The notes beneath the pieces were generated by a model. It was not told the origin of the DNA and made no database searches. It saw nothing but the letters and a program-made list of their open reading frames with translations. A stretch of DNA of 64,000 bases from Adiantum capillus-veneris (Eukaryota; Streptophyta; Polypodiopsida; Polypodiales; Pteridaceae): positions 78,602,332 to 78,666,331 of the forward strand of contig CM043960.1 in assembly GCA_014529385.2 (NCBI GenBank). Reading direction: 5' to 3'. A program made the position numbers and the translations under genes. Below are positions 39,955 to 51,656 of the stretch, piece after piece (positions within the stretch are counted from its first letter, which is position 1; each line of letters begins with the position of its first letter).

Positions 39955-40853
39955 AAGGGACCTAATCTCTTGTATTTGCACATCTCTTCTGCAACAAGAC
40001 CGCACGAATAGCTACAATACCAATTGTCACAGGAACATAGAAATCATCTTTTCAATTTGGAGGACACACAGCTGGCAACTGACATAGAATCTCTTTGATC
40101 TTGTCGAAGGCCTCCTGTGCTTCTCCATCTCACTCAAAACCATGCATCTATTGAGATCTCTTTTGAAGAGGATACACATACTATGACAACATACAAAAAA
40201 AGCATGGCGAATACTTTAACTTATGCGTAAACAAAGCCAAACCTTGAGCATTTGATGGTGGCTCCATCAGTACCAACACCTTCACCTTATCTTGATATGC
40301 TTCAATTCCATTTTGCGACAATGCATGACGCAACAAATGAGCTTGAGGTTGTTCCAACTTGCACTTTTTAGGGTTCAACAGGCCACCTGCCTCATCAAGC
40401 CTCTAGAAACACAATTGCAACTTTGATAGGTGCTCTAACCTAGAGCTTAGCAACTGATATCATCCATAAACACCCTCATGAGCCTACCGAAATATAGACC
40501 AAATACAATGTTCATCCAATCTTGGAAAGTAGCATAGGCATTTACGAAACCAAACGGCATTTTGTGATAGGAAAAGCATCCCCAAGGACAAATGAACGTT
40601 GTCTTCATCTGGTCTTCAAGTGAAATTCCTATTTGGAAGTATCCTAAAAATCCATCCACGATCGAATACCTTTCATGGCTTGCTACTTGATTTAAAATCT
40701 CGTCCTGGAATGACAAAGGGTAATGGTTCCTCTTGGTAGCCGCATTCAATGGTTTGTAGTCGACACACACCCTCCATTTCCCATTTTTTAAAGGAGTGAT
40801 GACCACTTGGGAAACCCACTTCGACTCTTTCACAAGGTAGATGATACCTGCGT
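39955..40853 (-). mobile_element. Old Ty3/gypsy pol fossil, part 1 (RT and start of RNase H)
   Basis: On the - strand the reverse transcriptase shows KWRVCVDYKPLNAATKRN, GFLGYFQIGI, TTFICPWGCFSYHKMPFGF and FMDD, then the connection and the start of RNase H. The Tat element has inserted into it: the pre-RT part resumes at 51424 across the GCGT duplicate. It is dead, with several breaks, and is older than the Tat insertion. Confidence 0.85.
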
Positions 40854-42005
40854 TGTCAGGAGTTTTTTGGAGCAAGGGATTGCGCATATGTACATACACA
40901 TGCATGGTGCATCGAATAAAGGATTGCTCAATTTCCATAGCCAGGTGGTTACGTGGGGCCCACATGTGTACAGGTAGGACAGCATGTACATAGTGCATCG
41001 ATTTTCACTATCACCAGTACCAGTATGTTTTTTCTACAATAATGAGGAGTTTATAGTGCGTAAAACTTCTCGAGAAAGCTATCCACGGGCCGGCGACATG
41101 TAGTAAGCAGGTGCGTCAGATGGCATCTAGTGACGTCAAGAGGGCGAACGGGGTCAATATTTGCACGCGGATGAGGACGGACACAACGTGGGTGTTTTCT
41201 TGTGAGAGTTATGCAGAAAGGTCATCATTAGGACCAATTTTTGGGGCCACTTCACGTGGTTGCGAGACGCATTATTGAAAAGAAATGAGTGCCAGGTGTG
41301 CGGATGATGCAAAAAAGGTGACAACTATGCACTTCGAGGTCAGTTTTTGGCATGTTCGGGGTCCGTTTGAGGTCATCTAAAAGGGCAAGGGTGCCCAAAA
41401 AAAAAAGCTAAGTGTGGGAACTAAAAAAACAGAGAGAAGACCAGAAAAAACGTGGAGAAGAGAGGAGGAACAGCCGCAGTTGTGTTTTTGCTCATTTTGG
41501 AGCCTGTTTTGGCCGTAAACTACTCATCCGAGGTCGGATTTGAGCACTTTGACATTGTAGACTGGGGTTTTGGGCCGTTCCGGACACGATGGCGCTGTCC
41601 ATTTTGCCAAATTCCTCCCTCTTTTTCTATTGTTTTGGCTGTGTAAGTTTCTCCTATGAGCGAAGTTTCTGCTCCAGTTTGTGATTGTATCTGGTATCTT
41701 TTACCCATATTGTGTGAGCTATTTGCCCCATTGGTGTTGGCCCAAGCTCATTTGTATCTAAACATCAGAAATTCTCCTCTTTTGAGCTGAGTTTTTTGGG
41801 TGCGTGTGTGTGTGTGTGTGTGTGTGTCTTTGTGCGGAGTGGGCAAGTGGATAGTCTCTCTCCTCTCACTCCATAGGTGTGTGTCCTGTCTCGGCCAGGT
41901 GTGTTGTGTAAGCCGAGTGGTGCCCCATAGTGTGTGTGTGTATCTTCCCAAGAGTGTGTGTCGGGTCGTTATAGAGGCGCTGTGTGTGTTTTCATCCCAC
42001 TCACA
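40854..42005 (+). repeat. Tat element 5' LTR
   Basis: This is a 1152-bp direct repeat of 50278-51423, with the same family inverted at 57037-58185. It contains a GT microsatellite near 41807-41827. Open frames shared by the LTRs (for example at 41452-41646) are shared only because the LTRs are copies. Confidence 0.93.
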
Positions 42006-42011
42006 TTCTTT

Positions 42012-42029
42012 TGGCGTCCCCACGGAGGA
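42012..42029 (+). promoter_or_regulatory. Primer binding site of the Tat element
   Basis: TGGCGTCCCCACGGAGGA lies six bases inside the 5' LTR and nearly matches the candidate site beside LTR X (12600-12617). The tRNA is not assigned. Confidence 0.55.
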
Positions 42030-42750
42030 TCTTCTTCCAGTACCTTCTGCTTCGAGCCTCAAGCTTCGAGATTCAGGTTGCAGATTACAGGTTACAGGTT
42101 ACAGGTTACAGGGATAGGTACAGGTACAGGTACAGGTGATTCACACAGGTACAGGTAGCTGGAGTACAGTGATATACTAGCATTGGTGTCACTTGCAGTT
42201 GTTGTGGGTATGCATCACTTGGCGCCTGTTTGAGCGCATTGGCTGTTGGATTGTACGTTACTTGTGGAAACTGCCATGGTACGCCTTTGTGGAGCCATAT
42301 ATGGTTTTATTTGGCAGTCCCAGCCATTTCTGAGACTTGGTCTGGAAGATAGTCATTTCTGAGACTTGACTATACGCGATTTGCATTAGCCTTCGTGTGA
42401 GGGTCGATAGCGTAAGGTTTTTATTGAGCTAGGGGATTCTCAAATGTAGAGATCTTTTCGGTGATACAGGTAGCTGGAGCACCCTTTTTGTGACCTCGCC
42501 ATAGGCTATGTACTAGTGATTCCTAATTGATGCTCGGTTTCTATTATTGGCAATTTATGCATACATAGACATTCTATATTTTGGGTTCACACTACTCTAC
42601 TTCTGGGGAAACTCTGCCAAAATTTTTCCAAGTTATGATGGTTGGTTTTTTGGTATTTTGAGCCATTTATGCTGTTATGCTGCTGAAATTTGGGCAAAAA
42701 TTAGAGGATAAGTCAGGTGTGCCTTCTTGGGAGCTTCATGGTTGGCTTTA

Positions 42751-42969
42751 ATGGATGATCAAAATGGCCCTCAGTTCACTCCTTTTCATTTAACTCAAAG
42801 AATTCAGATTAATGTTCATGTGTCCAGGAAGATCTTTTTCCAGCAGCGCATAGTCTTTATGTTTGGGCCAAGAAGATTGAGAGAGATCCTGGAATGTCCT
42901 TTGCCTGTTGTCATTCCGATGATTAACTATGAAAACTCATTTGATGTGCATGTGTTTGTCCTTATCTAA
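42751..42969 (+). CDS. Small conserved ORF in Tat leader, family member C (72 aa)
   Basis: The ATG at 42751 (MDDQNG) gives 72 residues, the length of member A; an upstream in-frame ATG at 42727 would add eight residues that A lacks, so the downstream start is preferred. It shares RKIFFQQRIVFMFGPRRL, then PVVIPMINYENSFDVHVF with A. It lies between the primer site and gag, where most plant Ty3 elements have only leader RNA. The frame is intact. Function unknown: an accessory RNA-binding or capsid-related role is possible but unsupported. Confidence 0.65.
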   Translation: MDDQNGPQFTPFHLTQRIQINVHVSRKIFFQQRIVFMFGPRRLREILECPLPVVIPMINYENSFDVHVFVLI

Positions 42970-43068
42970 AGCTGAGCTCCATTGAAGTTTCTGGGGATTG
43001 GGTAGTGAAAAGTTTTGGGTTCTTGCACGTGTGTTCGAAGAGGTTCTCAAAGCATTATAACTTGGGTA

Positions 43069-44040
43069 GCAATGGCTTTCTCTTATCCGGAGTTTCATGG
43101 AAGAAGTGATGAAGATGTGGAAGAATTTTTGGAAAAGATGGAAGTTGCCTGCATTAGCAACCAGATTCATGACCATGCGCAGATGTTACGCCTTCTCCAA
43201 ATTTGTTTAAAGAGTGATGCACGAGTTTGGTCTAAAGCATTTGAAGAGGAGTTGCGTGTGGTTGATCCACCTGTAAGGTTGAGTTGGGACAATCTACGAC
43301 ATGGGTTGGAATTGGAGTTTGTGAAGATAGAAGATCCTGACAAAGTGTGGCAAGAAGTATAGGCTTTGGTGCAAAAGGAAGGTGAGCCAGTAGATGCGTA
43401 CATACGTAAGTTTTCATTGGCATGGGAGCGAATGTGCAAGGCCTTAGCACCACAGGTACCCCCGCCTGACATGATGAAGAAGGACAGGTTCTTGGTTGGT
43501 CTTTGGGAGAATATACGTTGGAGAGTGGAGCTAAAGAAGCCTAGGACATATGAAGATGCACTAGAGGTAGCAAGGAACAAAGAGTGGAAGTTGAGGAAAA
43601 TGAGCCAGTTAGGGGTGAAGTCTTTGCCCATGAGGTCTGAATTTCAGTCTATAGAGTCTTTACAAGGTCGCATGTCAAGGGTTCATCATGAACCAGTGGT
43701 TCCTGTTACTACTTAGGTTATGCCAGCAGTGGTCACTATATCGGTGCAAGATGATGGGCTAAGGCAAGACATGAGGCAAATGGTAGATTTGATGAAGAAT
43801 CTCAACCTAAACATGCTAGGTCAAGTGGGAAATAATCGAGGTCGAGGGAGGTTTGCAAATCAGCTAGGAGGTGAAGAAAAGCCTAGGAATGGTGTTGGAC
43901 AAAGCAATGGTAGGTTTTGGAGGCAGACGCCCACATGTTATAATTGTGGAGAGTTGGGTCACATCAGCCCGCAATGTGATAAGCCACCAAGGATGGGGGG
44001 AGACATGTATCCATTGCCAAGACAGGTGCTAACTAGGTCA
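43069..44040 (+). pseudogene. Tat element gag region
   Basis: This is the retrotransposon capsid region: the N-terminus MAFSYPEFHGRSDEDVEEFL is of Ty3 gag type, followed by the capsid part and one zinc knuckle CYNCGELGHISPQC near 43930. It is a fossil, not intact in this copy. Confidence 0.85.
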
Positions 44041-47000
44041 AATGATTATGGCATCGAAATTAAGGGAGACAAAGGAACCAGTGGACTGACCCAGGAGGAA
44101 AAGGGAAAGACAAAAGTGCTAAGTGTAGTCACCTTGGAGAAGGTATCAAAGCTAGAGGATACATTAGTGATGCCTATTGGGAAGAGGACCATAGAGGATA
44201 AGGAAGGAAGAAGTGCCCCAGGTCCTAGTAAGAAGAAAGGAAAGAGCCATGAAGGCGAGGATGTCAAGGCCAAGAGGAAAAGGAGAGCTCGTCGAAAGTT
44301 TCATGTTTCAGATTTTCCACTAGGGGATGGGCAATTAAGCTATGACTTGAAGGAGGATCTGACGAGCAAGAAGGCAGATGTTACTTTTGGGCAGCTTATA
44401 GAGATGGTGCCTAAGCTAAAGCGACAGTGGAAGAGGATGGTTAACCCAATGGAGAAAGAGCCAGAGAGAGGTTCAGTAAAGGTGTTGGCAATGGATGAGC
44501 TACCAGACATTTGTCCAATAGTAGATGTGTGGCATAAAAGGAAAAATTTGGGACAAGGTTATGTGGATGGCGGAGCCCAAATATGCGTCATAACACACTC
44601 ATGCGTTGAGAAGATGGGTCTCACAGTGGCTGGGGTGTCAGGTTTTCGGATCAGATTGGCAAACCATCAAAAAGTAAAATGCTTGGCTGTTGTAAAGAGC
44701 TTAGAAGTGGAGGCATAGGATGCAAAGGCAGTGGTTGATTTTCATGTGATGCCAGCAGGGTTGGGAGCATATCCTATTATACTGGGCAGACCATGGTTAT
44801 GTGCAGTGGGAGCTGTTCAAGATTGGCGACATGGTACGATTAGCCTCTATGGAAAGACAGGTACCAAGAAGCTTTATAATATGGACACAAGGAAACGATT
44901 AGAGGAGCTTTATGTCATAGTTGCGTTTGCGAATGAGGTTGAAGATGAAAGTGAAGGGCCTTATGAAGTGATTGAAGGGCTGATGCAAACCAAGGTTGAG
45001 TTGTCAAAGAAGCAGGAATGGATGACACAATTGATCAGTGGAGACCTCTCAGCTATGGAGAAGGATATATATTTGCACATGCTGGCTAGTTTTCCTGATT
45101 TGTTCATTACTTCATATGAAGAGATCAAAGGGTTCAAGGGCAAAGAGATGCATATAGAGCTGAAAGAAGGTGCTAAGCCAGTGCGGCAAAGGCTAAGAAG
45201 GATGGGTCAAGAGCAAATGGAAGCCTTGCGGGTAGAGGTGGACAAGTTATTGAAGGCAGGGTTCATAGTTCCAGTGGAGACCATAGAATGGGTGAGTCCA
45301 GTTGTAGTCAGTCCAAACAAGGATGGGAAGTGGAGAATTTGTGTGGATTTTAAACCCTTAAACGCAGCCACTAAGAAGAACCCATATCCTCTTCCATTCA
45401 TCGATCAGATCTTGGATTCAGTGGCAGGTTATGAGAGGTACAGTGTGTGTGATGGTTTTTCAGGCTATTTTCAATTGAAGATTTCTCTTAAAGACCGCAC
45501 AAAGACAACTTTTATTACGCCATGGGGCTGCTATTGCTACACAGTATTGCCATTTGGGTTGTCAAATGGACCTTCCTTCTATCAAGAGAGAGCAAATTGG
45601 GTGTTGGAACCATTCATTGGTAGTTGTGTTAAAGATTTTATGGATGACTTCTGTGTCTATAGCAGTAGGGCTGAACACCATAAGAAGCTGCAGATGGTAA
45701 TCGCTCGATATGATGAATGTGGAGGACAACTAAATCCAAAGAAATTTCATCTAGCACAGCCAAGGGTGAAGTTATTGGGCCATATGGTGTCAGAAAATGG
45801 CATTGAGGCTGATCCAGATAAGGTTAAGTCTATTATTCTTCTTCCATCACCTACGAGTACGAAGCAATTGGCAACCTTTATACACAAAGTGAAGTACATG
45901 GCACAGTTTATTCCATTGTCTTCACAGCTTCTTTATCCATTACAGCAAGTGGCAAAGCATGATCCATTGCAATGGGATGACAAGTGTGAAGAAGTGTTTC
46001 AAGAGGTGAAAGAGGTGTTAGGGGGGTTGTCAGCCATGCAGGCTCCTGATTGGGAGAAAGTTTTTTATGTAAATCCCTCAGTAGGGGATGATGCCATTGG
46101 AGCCATGCTATTGCAAAAGGGGAAGGGCAGCCATTATATGAGGCCAGTGTATTGTGCAAGCCGAGTGAAGTTGGTAGCGGAGAGATAGTTCTCGGAAGTA
46201 GAGCTAGTGATGGCCAGTGTAATATTTGCTTGTCGACGATTTCGTCATTACTTGCTACCATGGCCTTTTGTTTTCTTGACGAGTTATGCCTTTTTGCCAC
46301 AGTTAATTAATGGTACTAACATGTCAAATGTGGTGAAGGAATGGGTAATTGAGCTGCAAGAGTTTGAGTTGTCTTTTCTAGTGGAAGATAGTACAAGGGC
46401 TACCCTAGCTGATTTGTTGACCTACAAGGAGAATCCCCTTATTGTTAAGGAAGAGGTGGTGAGAAAGGTAGTTGAAGAAGTGCCACAGATCAGCAATGCA
46501 CATGTGTTGTTCTTTGATGGTTCATACAGAAAGAGCCATGATGCAGCTTCAGGGGGTATAGCACTTTATGATCCAGAGGGGAAGCTAGTATGCAAGAGAG
46601 GGTTCAAATTGGATGCTCATAGTAACAATGAGGCTGAATATGCTACTCTGGAAGCCGGATTACACATTTTTTTGAAGCATGGGGTTCGAAGGTTGAGCAT
46701 AAAAGGTGATGCCTTGTTAGTGGTGAAGCAAGTGCTGGGTGTGTGGAAGAGCAAGAACACCTCATTGAAGGAAATGTGCTTCAGAATTAAAGGCCTGTTA
46801 AAAAAGTTTGAAGCATGGATCATCAGACACATTGAACGTGCTCTAAATGGAGAGGCACATGAAGCAGCTCAAGGCATGATTGGGGAGCTATTTGTGTTGA
46901 GGACCAACTTACCTCTTTACCATGGTCGGGAAAGTTTGGCTCAAGAAGAGGAGTTTTTGCTAACAGGAATCATTCCAAAGGAGATTCAGAAGTCTAAGAA

Positions 47001-48030
47001 GTATGGCTTTGTGCGTAGAGCATACAAGTACAAATTGATTGGTGATGTCTTATACATGAAAGGGGCTGATCTTGTGTTGAGACGTGTACCTTGGCGGGAG
47101 GAGCTTTACAGAGTGTTGGAAGAGAATCATGAAGGCGCATGTGGTGGCCATTTTGCTCTAAAGATCACCTTGCATAAGATTTTGCAAGAGGGGTATGTAT
47201 GGCCTAGTTTGCACAAGGATGTTCACCATTGGTGTAGGTCTTGCAATAGGTGTCAAGCATTTGGGAAGAGAGTGTTGAAGCCAGAGCTACGAAAAACCAT
47301 TATGTCGTTTGATGTGTTTGAAAAGTGGGGGATTGATGCAATAGGCCCGTTACCTATCACAAGCAGGGGCAAAAGCTATATCTTGATGCCAGTGGACTAT
47401 CTCTCTAGATGGGCAGAGGCTATAGCAGTAAAACAGATCACTGCAAAGGATGTGGCAAAATTTGTGTATGATGAAATATGTTGCAAGTTTGGGGTTCCAT
47501 TAGAGCTACTTTCAGATAAGGGGCCAGGATTTAGAGCTAAACTGCTAGACTTCTTATGCACAAAGATGAAGATTAGGCACCAGCATACCACTCCTTATTA
47601 CCCGCAGTGTAATGGCTTAAATAAAAGATTCAATGGTGAGTTGTAACAAATTCTTTCTAAAGTGACAGAGCACCAAGGAAAGAATTGGGATTTGGAATTG
47701 CCTAGTGCATTATGGGCTTACCGTACTTTGGTGAAGACAGGTACAGGGTTTACTCCATTTCATTTGGTGTATGGAAAGGAAGCACTATTGCCTGTGGAGG
47801 TAGAGTTGCCTGCGGTCAAGATGTTAGAGAAGTTGCTTGGGCCGCCTAGTGATGCATTCAAAGAGAGGCTCTTGCAGTTACAAGAGGTCCAGTTGGATAG
47901 GATGAGCGCATTGGAGCATTATGGGCAGATGCAGGATAAGGCTTTGGCAAAGATAAATGAAAAGGTCAAAAGTAAGGGTATCAAGAAACATGACTTGGTT
48001 TTGCGCTACAACAGTAAGCTGGACAACACC

Positions 48031-48099
48031 TGTTGGAACGAGGGCTAGGGTGGATGCAGCCTAAGCAGTTCCATGGTGAGGTGCTGAGCACAGCAGAAG

Positions 48100-48182
<83 letters not shown>

Positions 48183-48367
48183 CGACACAGCTTGAAGCAA
48201 AAGAACACGCTATATTAATTTTTATTAACGGAATCCTTTACATAGCCTTTGGAAGATGATGTCTACCTCACCTTTTTCCACATGCAAACTCAACTAACTA
48301 ATGGTCTATACCTGCATGCCTTGAGACTTGTTGTCACGGGCTGACTAATAAGGGCTTGAACCCAACA
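48031..48367 (-). repeat. Copia-type 3' LTR with (GA)n
   Basis: This is a direct repeat of 49630-49980. The GA tract at about 48102-48179 is about 78 bp. Confidence 0.92.
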
Positions 48368-49629
48368 ATCCCCCCCTCAAGCCCGAACTGGACAAGCAAC
48401 TCATGATACATCGAGTTTTTGGTATACTCGTTAACAGTGAGTTTTAGGTTTTCTCACAACCAAGGATTTTTGGTTTATCCATAACCTGGTGCTAGATCAG
48501 TAACCCCCCCTTGAACAGATAGGGTGTAGCTCAAAACATTAGCTACCAAAAGTATTGGAGTTTTTGGTTCACTGCCAAACCTTGGGTTTAAGGTGTACCC
48601 AGTAACCTCATGAGCGTGCAAAAATGGGCTGAGAACTGATAAAATGGGAGGTCTTACCACTTATCTTTGTGGCAGTGTCTATAACCCGTACAAAATTTGG
48701 CATACAGTGAAATAGCATGACAATAACCGGCTACAAGGCTTTTGACAGGAAATATATGATTGTTTTTGACAATAGACTGTAGAAAAACTGACATAAAATA
48801 GGACAAAACAAATAATGATGATGATAATCGGTTTCGAAAAACCAAACAAGTCGATGTAAATTCATCTCGAAGGAAATCTGTCTTGGTTGTTGTGAGCATC
48901 GATGTCTCGTAATTCTTGAACAATGAAAGGTTGCATACATACCAATATGTGTAGGCATAATACCAAAAGCTTGTTCGTCTTTCCTCTGTAGCTCAGTAGA
49001 TAGTGCTCTTGTAACTGCAGCGGATGTGCCGGATTCGTCGGCTGCGAGAGGCTTGACCACATTCCAAAGATTTTTGCGCATCAGATAGCCCTTTACTTTA
49101 ATTTGCCAGGTGTGGAAACCGGATCCGTTGAATTTATCCACCTTCGAAGCCATATTTGACGCTTTATAGCTTTTGATTTGACGTCGTTTGAATTGTGCTC
49201 CGAGTCAGGGGTTTGTTCGATATTGAATTGCGGAGCCGAACAAAAATCCCTTTGTGTGTTGAAAGCACTACCACAACCTTGATAGATTTTTACATGGGAA
49301 ATCAACCCTTATGAAGAGGGTGGCCACTTTTGAGGAGGACAAAAGACTGAAATTTGAGCCTTAGTATGGACTCAATATCAAGTTTTAATGAAGAACTCAC
49401 GAAAAACAGCGAGCTGTGTACTGCGCAAACATGAAGATGATCATGGCGAGCAGGATATGCACCTCTTGGGGTTCTTGAAGAGACGAAAAATGCCCAACAT
49501 GGCAGGGCGATCCTATTGATGCCGGGCTTGTCCCGTTTTGTGCAGGTCGATGGTGATGCCTTCTTGCTGTTAAGCGGCAGTACCCGCGCGTGACTTGTCG
49601 AGCGTCAAGGGCAAGGCTCTGATACCAAT

Positions 49630-49696
49630 TGTTGGAACGAGGGCTAGGGTGGATGCAGCCTAAGCAGTTCCATGGCGAGGTGCTGAGCACAGCAGA

Positions 49697-49795
<99 letters not shown>

Positions 49796-49980
49796 CGACA
49801 CAACTTGAAGCAAAAGAACACGCTATATTAATTTTTATTAATGGAATCCTTTACATAGCGTTTGGAAGATGATGTCTACCTCACCTTTTTCCACATGCAA
49901 ACTCAACTAACTAATGGTCTATACCTGCATGCCTTGAGACTTATTCTCACGGGCTGACTAATAAGGGCTTGAACCCAACA
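49630..49980 (-). repeat. Copia-type 5' LTR with (GA)n
   Basis: This is a direct repeat of 48031-48367. The GA tract at about 49698-49792 is longer (about 95 bp). Outside the tract the two LTRs are almost identical. Confidence 0.92.
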
Positions 49981-50277
49981 ACACCTTCCAAAAGAAGTTT
50001 CAAATTAAGTGGGAAGGCCCTTTCAAGGTAGTGGAGTGTTTCCCGAATGGTACATATCAGTTGGCTAACCTGGATGGGTTTCTACATAAGTCAAGGGTAA
50101 ATGGATTGCGTCTTAAATTGTATCATGCCAGGTTGATGATGGTCGAGCAGGATGAGCTGTATGTGGATCAAGGAGTGTTGGTGAGGGATGAGGAGACCTC
50201 TGATGCGGCGAGTCTCATATCTCTTTTTGCTGCTGCTGATCATGCATGATCTAGCAGGCTAGGGGATGGGCAAATTA

Positions 50278-51423
50278 TGTCAGGAGTTTTTTGGAGCAAG
50301 GGATTGCGCATATGTACATACACCTGCATGGTGCATCGAATAAAGGATTGCCCAATTTCCATAGCCAGGTGGTTACGTGGGGCCCACATGTGTACAGGTA
50401 GGACAGCATGTACATAGTGCATCGATTTTCACTATCATCAGTACCAGTATGTTTTTTCTACAATAATGAGGATTTTATAGCGTGTAAAACTTCTCGAGGA
50501 AGCTATCCGCGGGCCGACGACATGAGGTAAGCAGGTGCCTCAGATGGCATCTAGTGACGTCAAGAGGGCGAACGAGGTCAATATTTGCACGCGGATGAGG
50601 ACGGACACAACGTGGGTGTTTTCTTGTGAGAGTTATGCAGAAAGGTCATCATTAGGACCACTTTTTGGGGCCACTTCACGTAGTTGCGAGACGCATTATT
50701 GAAAAGAAATGAGTGCCAGGTGTGCGGATGATGCAAAAAAGGTGACAACTATGCAGTGTGAGGTCAGTTTTTGGCCTGTTCGGGGTCCGTTTGAGGTCAT
50801 CTAAAAGGCCAAGGGTGCCCAACTAAAAAAGCTAAGTGTAGGAACTGAAAAAACAGAGAGAAGACCAGAAAAAACGTGGAGAAGAGAGGAGGAACAGCCG
50901 CAGTTGTGTTTTTGCTCATTTTGGAGCCTGTTTTGGCCGTAAACTGCTCATCCGAGGTCGGATTTGAGCACTTTGACATTGTAGACTGGGGTTTTGGGCC
51001 GTTCCGGACGCGATGGCGCTGTCCATTTTACCAAATTCCTCCCTCTTTTTCCGCTGTTTTGGCTGTGTAAGTTTCTCCTATGAGCGAAGTTTCTGCTCCA
51101 GTTTGTGATTGTATCTGGTATCTTTTACCCATATTGTGTGAGCTGTTTGCCCCATTGGTGTTGGCCCAAGCTCATTTGTATCTAAACATAAAAAATTCTC
51201 CTCTTTTGAGCTGAGTTTTTTGGGTGCGTGTGTGTGTGTGTGTGTCTCTGTGCGGAGTGGGCAAGTGGATAGTCTCTCTCCTCTCACTCCATAGGTGTGT
51301 GTCCTGTCTCGGCCAGGTGTGTTGTGTAAGCCGAGTGGTGCCCCATAGTGTGTGTGTGTATCTTCCCAAGAGTGTGTGTCGGGTCGTTATAGAGGCGCTG
51401 TGTGTGTTTTCATCCCGCTCACA
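50278..51423 (+). repeat. Tat element 3' LTR
   Basis: This is a 1146-bp direct repeat of 40854-42005. It is preceded by a purine-rich tract (AGGGGATGGG) about 10 bases inside. Confidence 0.93.
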
Positions 51424-51608
51424 GCGTCTAGCAGCTTGTTTATCTCCTGCCACAATGCCTCCTTTTGAATCTCACCTAACCTCCTTAACTTCTACTCTTT
51501 CGATTTGTACCCCTCCTTGAGTATGATTTTGTGATCTACTTACTCCCTTTGCTCCCCGTGAATCCTTGTACTCCATTGCAAACAAATTAGGATACGAAGC
51601 ACAAAGCT

Positions 51609-51612
<4 letters not shown>
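51424..51612 (-). mobile_element. Old Ty3/gypsy pol fossil, part 2 (pre-RT segment)
   Basis: On the - strand it shows YPNLFAMEYKDSRG followed near the junction by EINKLLDA, the segment that precedes RT in Ty3/gypsy pol. It is the continuation of the fossil at 39955-40853, parted by the Tat insertion. Confidence 0.75.

Positions 51613-51652
<40 letters not shown>
51613..51652. repeat. (CA)n microsatellite
   Basis: About 40 bp of CA end the recognisable part of the old gypsy fossil. Confidence 0.95.

Positions 51653-51656
<4 letters not shown>

Larger units (their letters stand above)
48031..49980 (-). mobile_element. Small copia-type LTR element inserted in the Tat integrase region
   Basis: The LTRs are 48031-48367 and 49630-49980 (TGTTGG...CCAACA ends), with a perfect target duplicate ACACC (48026-48030 and 49981-49985). 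On the - strand, after the 5' LTR, comes TGGTATCAGAGC (initiator-Met primer site, about 49617-49628) and a copia-type gag N-terminus (MASKVDKFNGSGFHTWQIKV, from 49153). A G-rich polypurine tract borders the other LTR. No protease, integrase or RT is present, so it is a non-autonomous, broken copy of 1.95 kb. Both LTRs carry a long (GA)n tract. Confidence 0.92.
44480..50248 (+). pseudogene. Tat element pol region (protease, RT, RNase H, second RNase H, integrase)
   Basis: The protease region has YVDGGAQICVIT (about 44.56 kb). The RT lies at about 45.2-45.8 kb (KWRICVDFKPLNAATKKN, FMDD). The connection and RNase H run to about 46.3 kb. A second, archaeal-type RNase H lies at about 46.5-46.8 kb (LFFDGSYRKS, NNEAEYATL), the Tat hallmark. 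Integrase follows: zinc-finger CRSCNRCQAFG, catalytic core KWGIDAIGPLP and TPYYPQCNGL, then a C-terminal part that lies beyond the copia insert. It is a fossil with a few breaks, so no working polyprotein is expected. Confidence 0.9.
40854..51423 (+). mobile_element. Tat-lineage Ty3/gypsy retrotransposon, nearly full length
   Basis: The LTRs are 40854-42005 and 50278-51423 and start TGTCAGGAG and end CTCACA. The flanking duplicate is GCGT (40850-40853 and 51424-51427). Order inside: primer site, a 72-codon open frame, gag with one zinc knuckle, protease, RT, RNase H, a second archaeal-type RNase H, then integrase. The second RNase H marks the Tat/Ogre branch. A copia-type element sits within the integrase region. 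Without that insert the element is about 8.6 kb. It is broken, with only a handful of breaks in gag-pol besides the insertion. The LTRs differ at only a few percent of sites by eye, so it is fairly young. Confidence 0.93.

Noticed and set aside
41452-41646. 64-codon open frame conserved at 50876-51070
   Set aside because: Both copies lie at the same place in the two LTRs of one young element, so identity reflects LTR copying, not protein constraint. The older solo LTR does not clearly keep the frame.
41800-42117. Val-Cys-rich open frames at 41.8 and 51.2 kb and the matching - strand ones
   Set aside because: They derive from GT/CA runs inside the Tat LTRs.
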